64,000 nucleotides of DNA from Streptomyces pactum (GTDB lineage: Bacteria; Actinomycetota; Actinomycetes; Streptomycetales; Streptomycetaceae): assembly GCF_016031615.1 (NCBI RefSeq), contig NZ_JACYXC010000002.1:248001-312000 (forward strand), given 5' to 3'. The position numbers and the translations under genes are program-made. Shown here in pieces: positions 51,042 to 58,017 of the stretch. Each line of letters opens with the position of its first letter. Position 1 is the first letter of the stretch. The notes under the pieces were generated by a model. The model had not been told where the DNA came from and searched no databases. It saw nothing but the letters and a program-made list of their open reading frames with translations.

Positions 51042-51476
51042 ATGACCTTCGTCCGTACCGCCGCGCTCGCCGTCGCCACGGCGGCCTGTGCCCTGCTGCC
51101 GCTCGCCCCCGCCGTCGCCCTCGACCAGCACGCCCCGCTCCCGGTCGAGCAGACCCGTTCCGCCTCCGCCGAGCAGACCGGGGCCGGCGCCGACGAGGAG
51201 AACGCGGCCGCCCCCGGGGAGCGGATCCGTGCCGTTTCGTCGGAGGAGAGCGCCCCCGCGACCGCGGAGCGGCCCCCCGCCACCTCCGGGGAGCGGGCCC
51301 CCGCCACCTCGGGGGAGCAGACCCTGGCCGGCGCCGAGGAGCAGCAGGCGCCCGAGGGGCGGAACCAGGCCGAGCCGGAGGGCCTGAGCGGAATCCTCGG
51401 CGACTGGGAGGGCGAGGAGTTCTGCTTCTGCTACCCGGATTCCTTCGAGGTGACGTTCACCCCCTTCAGCGCCTGA
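51042..51476 (+). CDS. Small secreted protein with C-terminal CFC motif
   Basis: A 144-aa exported protein of unknown family. The Sec signal peptide (1-27, ALAVATAACALLPLAPAVA) is followed by about 85 residues of Ala/Glu/Gln/Thr-rich low-complexity sequence with repeated ATSGE and EEQ units. A short ordered-looking C-terminus follows, GILGDWEGEEFCFCYPDSF and then EVTFTPFSA. Its two Cys, separated by Phe, are the only ones in the mature protein. GGAGGA lies eight bases before ATG 51042. The disordered stalk with a compact cysteine tip might display a small peptide outside the cell. A long nested hairpin terminates the gene. Confidence 0.65.
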   Translation: MTFVRTAALAVATAACALLPLAPAVALDQHAPLPVEQTRSASAEQTGAGADEENAAAPGERIRAVSSEESAPATAERPPATSGERAPATSGEQTLAGAEEQQAPEGRNQAEPEGLSGILGDWEGEEFCFCYPDSFEVTFTPFSA

Positions 51477-51485
51477 GCCCGGGGC

Positions 51486-51544
51486 ACGGGGCCGGTCGTC
51501 AGAGCCGCGGGGCCACCGCCCCGGCGGCTCCGGACCGGCCCCGT
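51486..51544 (+). terminator. Long nested hairpin terminator
   Basis: ACGGGGCCGGT (51486-51496) pairs perfectly with 51534-51544, and inside it 51502-51513 pairs with 51518-51530 with a single bulge. It begins 9 bp after the secreted-protein stop. Confidence 0.75.
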
Positions 51545-52260
51545 CGTCACGTCGCCCTGCCTCACGGGGCCCGTCTCGCGCGTCCTTGCCGCTGCTGACG
51601 TGACGTCAAGTGGCCCTTCTTCGCGTGGCCGCCCCGCCCCCGCCGCCTGACCTCACCGTCCGCCCCGCCCGTTCCCCGGTCACGCCGGGCTTGTCCGCCG
51701 CGCGGGGACTCCGCCGCTCCGTCGCCGCGCCCCCTGCCCGCTCGCCCTGCCGCCCGTGCCGTCCCTCCCCGACATTCCGCGGCACCTGGACGACGACCGG
51801 CCTGCCCCCCCAACTGCTGCCGGCGGTGCCGCACGCCGCGCCGGAGGCAGCGGTTCACCACCGGCTCCCGCCGCACCCGTGCTCCGCATTGCGAACGCGT
51901 GCCTCCCGTCCGCCCCGGAGGACACCGGGAGACCGCCCACCACGACGCCGGAGAACCGGCCCCCGCTGACGGGGGAGGCCGCCCGGAGAGCCGTGTGAGA
52001 GCCGCGGCCGCGGCGGGCCGGGTGCGTTCTCCGTCCGTCTCCGGCCGGCCCCACCGGCTCCGCGCGTCTTACGCCGGCCCCCACCGGTCTCTCCGTCCGC
52101 CTCCCGCCGGCCGGGCCCGCTGCCGCCCCGTACCGGTCCGGTCACGAGCGGGCCCATAGGGCCGATGGAGGGAACGGAACGAGCCGATCGGCCGATTGCC
52201 CGGGCCCCCGGCGGCTCGTTGGCACGGTGTGATCACTACTTCAACGAAGACGGTGACGTG
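51545..52260. other. 716-bp gap without a recognisable gene
   Basis: Only C-rich low-complexity open frames are present. TGACGTCA (51601-51608) is an isolated 8-bp palindrome. The promoter of the winged-helix gene should lie near 52210-52255. Confidence 0.4.
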
Positions 52261-52728
52261 ATGAGCAAACACAAGAAGGGGCGCAGACACCGCACCGTCA
52301 ACCGAACCCCCCGCCCGGTCGGCCCCGCACGGCGGCCGGCCGCCCCCGTCCCAGCGGCACCCGCCGCGGTGGTGGTGAGCGGAGCGGACCCGGCGAGCCA
52401 GCGCACCCGGGGCGAGCAGGCCGTGCAGCACGGCGCCGACACGGCGCCCACGAGGAAGGAGACGGATGGTGAGCTGTCCCGCGACACGTCCGGCGACGGT
52501 GGTCTGGGCCGCCACGCGGCCCGCACCTGGCAGCAGCTCCGGGCCATGGGAGCCGGCGGGACCACGGTCGAGGAACTGTCCGTGATGGTGGGTTACCAGT
52601 CCCGCACGGTCCTCAAGCACCTCAAGACCATGGCCGGACAGGGGATGGCCGAGCAGCGAGGAGAGCGGTGGCATCCGGTCGGCTCCGGCCCGCGTGCGGC
52701 CGCCGCCGTGGCCCGTCCGGCCGGCTGA
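52261..52728 (+). CDS. Winged-helix domain protein with basic N-terminus
   Basis: A 155-aa protein, start uncertain (ATG 52261 chosen; GTG 52258 and an upstream ATG at 52165 are possible, and the RBS is weak). The N-terminus is very basic (MSKHKKGRRHRTVN), followed by a Pro/Ala linker and a C-terminal winged helix-turn-helix: WQQLRAMGAGGTTVEELSVM then QSRTVLKHLKTMAGQGMAEQ and a short wing. It resembles MarR/ArsR-like folds without matching a family I can name. It could bind DNA, with the basic tail adding affinity. Confidence 0.55.
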   Translation: MSKHKKGRRHRTVNRTPRPVGPARRPAAPVPAAPAAVVVSGADPASQRTRGEQAVQHGADTAPTRKETDGELSRDTSGDGGLGRHAARTWQQLRAMGAGGTTVEELSVMVGYQSRTVLKHLKTMAGQGMAEQRGERWHPVGSGPRAAAAVARPAG

Positions 52729-53212
52729 CCCCCGGCGGTCCGGTGTATCGAGGACGGCCGGCGCCCGGTGGCGGCCCCGGCGACCCGGCCCGCCACCGGG
52801 CCCGGCCCCGCCCCGCCGGGCTCCCCGGCCGGGCGGGGCCGGGCGCGGCCGCACCTCGTACGCGCGGCGGACGCCGAACGGCGCCCGCCGCGCGCCCGCG
52901 TACCGGGGCCGCCGCGGCAGCGCCCGTGCCCCGTCGGACGGCCTGACCGGTGCGCAGTCACGGCGCCGCCGCGGCCCGCAGGCGCCGCGAACCCGGCACA
53001 CGGCGGCCCTCCGCGACCCGCCGCACCCCGGCACGGAACTCCCTCGCACCGGGCGGCCCTTGTTGCGAGCCAATACCCCACGGGGGTACCTTCGGGTCGG
53101 GTGTCCCGTCCCGGCCGTCCGGGCCCGTCACGTGCTCGGTGGCCGCAGGGAACCCCGGTCCGGGGCCCGTGAGGGTGGCCTGCCGGACCTACTCGGACGA
53201 GGGTGGGAGCGG
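52729..53212. other. 484-bp gap upstream of the hydrolase gene
   Basis: I see no gene here. The stretch is GC-rich and ends with the GGGTGGGAG ribosome binding site of the following hydrolase. Confidence 0.4.
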
Positions 53213-54307
53213 ATGAGGGTCGAGGGATTCGTCGCGGACGGGTACGAGCCGGTGCGCCAGGTCTTCCAACGCCTGGTGGACGAGGGCAGGGAGACGGGGG
53301 CGGGACTGTCGGTCCGGCGGGACGGCCGGGAGGTCGTCCGGCTGAGCGGCGGCTGGGCGGACGCCGCACGGACCCGCCCCTGGCGCGACGACACGCTGGT
53401 CATGCCGTACTCGCTGTCCAAGACGTTCGTCACCCTGGCCGCCCTGGTGGCCGTCCGCGACGGTGCGCTCACCCTGGACGAGCCCCTCGCCGGGCGCTGG
53501 CCCGAGTACGGGGTCCACGGCAAGGAGCGGACCACGCTGCGGCAGGTGCTCACCCACCGGGCGGGCCAGCCGCGTTTCCCGGAGACGGCGGCCGGGCTGG
53601 ACCTCCTCGACGACCGCGGACTGCGGGAGAGCCTGATACGTGCCGCTCCCGAGTACGTCCCCGGTACGTCCCTGGGCGAGCACGCGCTGACCTACGGCCA
53701 CCTCGTGGACGGCATCCTGCGCGCGAGCGCCGGGACCACGCTGGGGGAGGTGTTCAACGGCGTGGTACGGCCCGCCCTCGGCCTGGACGCCTGGTTCGGG
53801 GTACCGGACGGGGCACTTGAGCGGGTCGCCGACCTGGAGTACGCGCACCCCGAGTGGCCGCGCCGGCTCCACGCGGCTCCCTGGCTGCGGATCCCCGACG
53901 GGGCGCTGGACCCGGAGCGGACGAACTCCCGGGCCTGGCGGCAGTCCGTCTTCGGGGCGGTCAACCTGCACACCACCGCCTCGGCCATGGCGGAGTTCTT
54001 CGGCCGGCTCACCGCCGAGGACGGACCGGTGCGTGCCCTGCTCGGCCCGCAGCTGCACACCGAACTGCTCACCTCCCAGGTCACCGGTCACGACGAGGTC
54101 TTCGGCACCCGGATCACCTGGACGCTCGGCTTCGTGCGGGACCAGGGGAAGATCGCGAAGGGCGGGATCGGCGGCTCGGCCGCCTGGTGGTCGCTGCGCC
54201 ACCACCACGCCTGCGCCTACCTCACCCGGCGGCTGGACGATCACTCACGGGCCGCCGAGATCGCCGCGGCCCTGGGCGACGACCTGACCGTCGTCGGCGA
54301 GGACTGA
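53213..54307 (+). CDS. Beta-lactamase-fold serine hydrolase (class C/esterase type)
   Basis: A 364-aa penicillin-binding-like hydrolase. The nucleophile is Ser in YSLSKTF (SxxK, about residue 68). The second motif is YGH (in ALTYGHLVDG) in place of YxN, and the third is probably GGIGGSAAWW near residue 320. The family includes EstB esterases, D-aminopeptidases and class C beta-lactamases. With no signal peptide it is probably a cytosolic esterase rather than a resistance enzyme. ATG 53213 follows a strong GGGTGGGAG. It is followed by a 351-bp gap. Confidence 0.82.
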   Translation: MRVEGFVADGYEPVRQVFQRLVDEGRETGAGLSVRRDGREVVRLSGGWADAARTRPWRDDTLVMPYSLSKTFVTLAALVAVRDGALTLDEPLAGRWPEYGVHGKERTTLRQVLTHRAGQPRFPETAAGLDLLDDRGLRESLIRAAPEYVPGTSLGEHALTYGHLVDGILRASAGTTLGEVFNGVVRPALGLDAWFGVPDGALERVADLEYAHPEWPRRLHAAPWLRIPDGALDPERTNSRAWRQSVFGAVNLHTTASAMAEFFGRLTAEDGPVRALLGPQLHTELLTSQVTGHDEVFGTRITWTLGFVRDQGKIAKGGIGGSAAWWSLRHHHACAYLTRRLDDHSRAAEIAAALGDDLTVVGED

Positions 54308-54658
54308 ACGGCCGGCGCCACCAATCCCCCCCGCCGGACGCCCGGCCCACCGGCCTCGCCGGGTGCCCGGCCCCCGGAGGTCTTCCGCCGGGTGCCCGGC
54401 CCCCCGGGGCTTCCCCGCCGGGCGTCCGGTGGGTCGGCCACCGGACCGCCCCGGGCTGGGGATCCCGCCGATCTCCGCCGGTGCGGCCGGGGTTCGACCG
54501 GGGGCGGCAGGTGCCGGCGGCTGTACGGGACCGGCCCGCCGGCCGTCCTTGCCCGTCGGCGGAACCGGTGCTCCGTTGAGGCGCCGGTGGTTCCCGCACC
54601 GCCCGCCCGCTTCCGAAATCCGCGCGCGGGCCGCCCTGACGGATGATGAAGTGGCACC
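54308..54658. other. Gap with imperfect direct repeats
   Basis: No gene is supported. Two near-identical GCCGGGTGCCCGGCCCCC units lie about 29 bp apart near 54358-54405; they may be hairpin-forming terminator sequence for the hydrolase gene. Confidence 0.4.
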
Positions 54659-55621
54659 GTGACCGACCATGACGAGGCGACCGCCGTCCCACCGCTGACA
54701 CTGGCCTGGGTGAGCCGGCACCTGGCGGCCGGTGAACGGGTCCTCGGCACCGAGACGCTGCACGGCGGCATCACCGCCCGGATGCGGCGGCTGACCGTCG
54801 GAACGTGGGACGGGCGCACCCGCGACCTGGTGCTGCGGTGTTTCGTCAGCCCGTTCTCCAGGCAACACGCCGAGGACTGGCTGAACAGGGAGGCCCACGC
54901 CCTGTCCGCGCTGAGGGGGACCGGTGTGCCGGCCCCGGAACTGGTCGCGGTCGACCCCACCGCCGCACGGTGCGAGTACCCCTCGCTGCTGATGACGCAC
55001 CGGGCGGGCCGGACGGTCCTCGACGACGAGGGACTGGAGTGCCGCGTGCCGCTGCTGGCCCGGCAACTGGTGGCCATCCACGGGCTGCGGCCCGCCCGGC
55101 GGCCCCGGAAGTACGTGACCTTGACGACCCCCGACACCGTCGTGGTTCCCGACGGCGCCGACCCGGCGGCATGGGCCGCGGCGATCGACATCATCCGCCG
55201 GCCGGCGCCGCCCGGCGCGGGGCGCTTCCTGCACCGGGACTTCCAGCCCGGCAACGTGCTGTTCGACGTGCCGCCCGGGAGACCGTCAAAGACCTGGATC
55301 ACCGGTGTCGTCGACTGGGCGGCGGCCTCCTGGGGCCCGGCGGACCTCGATGTGGCGCACTGCTCCACCATCCTCGCGCTGCTGCACGGCCCGGCATGGG
55401 GCCCGCGGTTCGCCGAGGCGTACCAGGAGGCCGGCGGCGTGCCGGCCGCGGACGCCGACGAGCGGCTGTACTGGCAGGTGCGGGACGCGCTGGCCTGCTC
55501 GGAAGAGGTGGAGCCGGTGGCGCGGGCGTGGCGGGAGGCGGGGCGGACGGAGCTGACGAGACGGGTGGTGGAGGAGCGGCTGGACGCCTACGTCCGCACC
55601 CTGCTGGACACGCCCCGCTGA
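54659..55621 (+). CDS. Phosphotransferase family protein (APH-like)
   Basis: A 320-aa aminoglycoside-phosphotransferase/choline-kinase-like enzyme. The catalytic loop is FLHRDFQPGNVLF (HxDxxxxN) and the metal site is GVVDWAAASWGPADLD (DW in place of the kinase DFG). The N-lobe has an LHGGITARMRRL stretch. Substrates in the family include antibiotics, choline, homoserine and methylthioribose, and none is indicated by the neighbours. GTG 54659 is preceded by a weak GAAGTGG. Confidence 0.82.
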   Translation: MTDHDEATAVPPLTLAWVSRHLAAGERVLGTETLHGGITARMRRLTVGTWDGRTRDLVLRCFVSPFSRQHAEDWLNREAHALSALRGTGVPAPELVAVDPTAARCEYPSLLMTHRAGRTVLDDEGLECRVPLLARQLVAIHGLRPARRPRKYVTLTTPDTVVVPDGADPAAWAAAIDIIRRPAPPGAGRFLHRDFQPGNVLFDVPPGRPSKTWITGVVDWAAASWGPADLDVAHCSTILALLHGPAWGPRFAEAYQEAGGVPAADADERLYWQVRDALACSEEVEPVARAWREAGRTELTRRVVEERLDAYVRTLLDTPR

Positions 55622-55718
55622 ACACACCGGGCCGGGCCACGTCACGGTCCGGCGCGCGGCCGGGACCCCACCGCCCGCCCCATGACGGCCACCCGACGCG
55701 CCGGCGGCCCGGGCACGA

Positions 55719-55778
55719 CCCCCGGAGCCACGGTCCCCGGAGCCACGGCCCCGGGAGCCACGGCCCCCGGAGTCCACC
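55719..55778. repeat. Four 15-bp tandem repeats
   Basis: Four units of CCCCCGGAGCCACGG with small changes occupy 55719-55733, 55734-55748, 55749-55763 and 55764-55778, between the kinase gene and the subtilase terminator. No protein is likely to be encoded there. Confidence 0.75.
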
Positions 55779-55868
55779 GGAACGCCCCGGCCCCCGCCCC
55801 CGGCGCGCCGACCCCGCGCGCCGGCCCGCGGCACACCCCTGGCCGGGCCCGGGTGGGCCAACGGATGA

Positions 55869-55898
55869 GCCCCACCCGCGCCGGGGCGCGGGTGGGGC
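55869..55898 (-). terminator. Hairpin terminator after second subtilase
   Basis: A near-perfect 30-bp palindrome (14-bp arms) begins 11 bp past the subtilase stop on the reverse strand. Confidence 0.75.
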
Positions 55899-55909
55899 CG
55901 GTGGTGCGA

Positions 55910-57511
55910 TCAGAACTGGAGCGACCAGGCGTTGATGTAGCCGGTGTCGTTGGTCCAGTTGTCGGTCACCCGCAGCTTCCACGTGCCGTCGGCGACCTCG
56001 GAGGAGGCGTCGACCGGGTACGTGGCCTGGACGTTGTCGGCGCTGTCGTTGCTGTTGTAGTCCTTCAGCAGGTAGGCGGTGCCGTCCGGGGCGACGAGCT
56101 GCACCCGCAGGTCGCCGCGGAAGGTGTGCCGGATGTCCACCGCGACCGACAGGTCGGACGGGGCGTTGCCGGTGACGCCGGAGACGGTGATGGGGGACTC
56201 CACCGTGGCGTTGTCCCGGATGGTGACGTCAGCGGTGCTCTCGAACCGGGGGCCGGGCGGGGTGGTGTCACCGCCGCCGGTGTGGAGCAGCCGGTTGGGG
56301 GAGCCGGTGCGGGCGTCGGTGACCTTGTCGGGCGTGGCGTCGGCCACCAGCCTGTCGCGGACCTGGGCCGGGGTCCAGGACGGGTTCGCGGCGAGCAGCT
56401 GGGCGGCCACGCCGGCGGTGTGCGGGGCGGCCATGGAGGTGCCGCTCATCGACTGCGAGGCGGTGTCCCCGGAGTTGGACGTGGAGACGATGCTGTCGCC
56501 GGGGGCGAAGATGTCCAGGCAGCTGCCGTAGTTGGAGCCCTGGCCGTTGTTCCAGCCGGTGGCGCGGGCGTCCCGGCTGTTGGTGGCGCCCACGGTGACG
56601 GCCGCCGGCGTGGAGGAGGGGCTGTAGGAGCAGGAGTCGGCGTTGTTGTTGCCGGCCGCGACGATCCAGGTGACACCGGAGGATATGGACGAGGCCACCG
56701 CGTCGTTGACGGACTGGGTCTTGCCGCCACCGATGCTCATGTTGGCGACGGCCGGTCTGCCGCTGTTCGCCGCGTTCTTGGTCACCCAGTCGATGCCCGC
56801 GAGGACCGGTGCCCAGCTGCTGCCGGAGTTCCCCTGGCAGTTGAGCACGCGGACGCCGATCAGCTTGACGTCCTTGGCGACGCCGTAGGAGTTGCCGCCG
56901 ACGGTGCCGGCGACGTGGGTGCCGTGACCGTGGCAGTCCGAGGCGTTGGAGTCGTCGTCGATGAAGTCGTAGCCGCTCACCGCCCGGCCACCGAAGTCCT
57001 GGTGGCTCATCCGGATGCCGGAGTCCACGATGTACGCGTCCACCCCCGAGGCGGTGCGGTAGGTGTACGACCTGTCCACCGGCAGATCGCGCTGGTCGAT
57101 GCGGTCCAGGCCCCAGGAGGGCGGGTTGGGCTGGGTGCCGACCGCGTAGGCCACGCCGTCGGCCTCCACCCGGGCCACGGACGGGTCGGCCGCCAGCTTC
57201 TTCGCCTGCCGCTCGGTCATCCGCACCGCGAAACCGCGTAGCGCCGCCGTGTAGGTGAAGCGGACCTCGCCCGCATGCCGCTGCGCCAGGGCCTTCGCGG
57301 AGGCCGGCACGTCGGCGCGGGCCACCGAGTCCTTGAAGGTGACGATGTAGGAACCGTCGACGGCTCCGGGGCGGTCGGCGCCGACGATACGGCCCTCGCC
57401 CCCGCCGGGCGGGGTGGGCGCGGCGCCGGCGGCCGTGGCGGCGCCGACCAGCAGGGCGGCACCGGCACCGGCGGCCAGCAACCGCCGTAGGACGCGTGCA
57501 TCGAATGTCAT
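55910..57511 (-). CDS. Secreted S8 peptidase with C-terminal P-domain
   Basis: A 533-aa extracellular subtilase. Signal peptide 1-30 (LLAAGAGAALLVGAATAAGA), inhibitor I9 propeptide (about 53-120; YIVTFKDSVARADVPASAKAL), then the S8 domain with Asp in AYIVDSGIRMSHQDF (about 162), His in CHGHGTHVAGT (about 194), Asn in VAAGNNN and Ser in SGTSMAAPHTAG (about 358). A proprotein-convertase-type P-domain (about 425-533; TVSGVTGNAPSDLSVAVDI, WKLRVTDNWTNDTGYINAW) completes it. AGGGA six bases before ATG 57511 supports the start. It resembles the SAM-P20/AprI alkaline proteases of Streptomyces. Confidence 0.93.
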   Translation of the reverse strand: MTFDARVLRRLLAAGAGAALLVGAATAAGAAPTPPGGGEGRIVGADRPGAVDGSYIVTFKDSVARADVPASAKALAQRHAGEVRFTYTAALRGFAVRMTERQAKKLAADPSVARVEADGVAYAVGTQPNPPSWGLDRIDQRDLPVDRSYTYRTASGVDAYIVDSGIRMSHQDFGGRAVSGYDFIDDDSNASDCHGHGTHVAGTVGGNSYGVAKDVKLIGVRVLNCQGNSGSSWAPVLAGIDWVTKNAANSGRPAVANMSIGGGKTQSVNDAVASSISSGVTWIVAAGNNNADSCSYSPSSTPAAVTVGATNSRDARATGWNNGQGSNYGSCLDIFAPGDSIVSTSNSGDTASQSMSGTSMAAPHTAGVAAQLLAANPSWTPAQVRDRLVADATPDKVTDARTGSPNRLLHTGGGDTTPPGPRFESTADVTIRDNATVESPITVSGVTGNAPSDLSVAVDIRHTFRGDLRVQLVAPDGTAYLLKDYNSNDSADNVQATYPVDASSEVADGTWKLRVTDNWTNDTGYINAWSLQF

Positions 57512-58017
57512 GGCTACTCCCTGGGGGATCCGGGCCCGCCGTCGGGCCCCGGTGATGGCGTCGCGGCGGCCTCCGCGCACGCCGCCACGGGTACGGCGGA
57601 CGTGCGCGGCGGCCGGCGCCGGGTGGTGCGGGCACGGCGGTCGGCCGTGCCGGGTCCCGGCGTCCGCGGGTGGGGGGTGCGCCGCACGGAGCGGGGTCCG
57701 TGCGGTACGGGATCCGGGTACGCCGGCGCCCTCCCGGGGCACTGCCCGGCGCTCCCGGGCCGGTGGGCCGGGAACCGCCGGGTACCGGAGGCGGGTTCGG
57801 CGTCCTCGGACCGGCCACAGCTTCGAACAGCCGGTCAGGACCTAGCAATGCGTAGTGGCTACCTAAAAAGTGGCCGGTGTTCGGGGGTTCCGCGGCCGGG
57901 CGGCGGGGGCCGCCGGCGGCGGTGGCCGATCCCTTGCCCCGCGCGCACACCGACTGGTAAACCACCTGCTCATCCGGTGCCGCGGCCCGGCGTGCCGCAG
58001 CGTTGAGGAGGAATTCC
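57512..58017. other. Divergent region, subtilase / LuxR regulator
   Basis: No gene is supported in these 506 bases. An AT-richer patch at about 57838-57872 (GCAATGCGTAGTGGCTACC then TAAAAAG) is the likeliest promoter zone. GAGGAGGAA (58005-58013) is an unusually strong RBS. Confidence 0.45.

Noticed and set aside
51042..51476. RiPP precursor interpretation of the secreted CFC protein
   Set aside because: The export signal is an ordinary Sec peptide, and no modification, protease or export gene lies beside it. I keep it as a secreted protein of unknown role.
51756..51998. 80-codon frame in the gap before the winged-helix gene
   Set aside because: Pro/Ala-rich, no RBS and no similarity I can recognise.
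55682..57241. Forward open frame opposite the second subtilase
   Set aside because: It is antisense to a protease with all catalytic motifs and contains only Val/Gly/Asp-rich low-complexity sequence after the 15-bp repeats.
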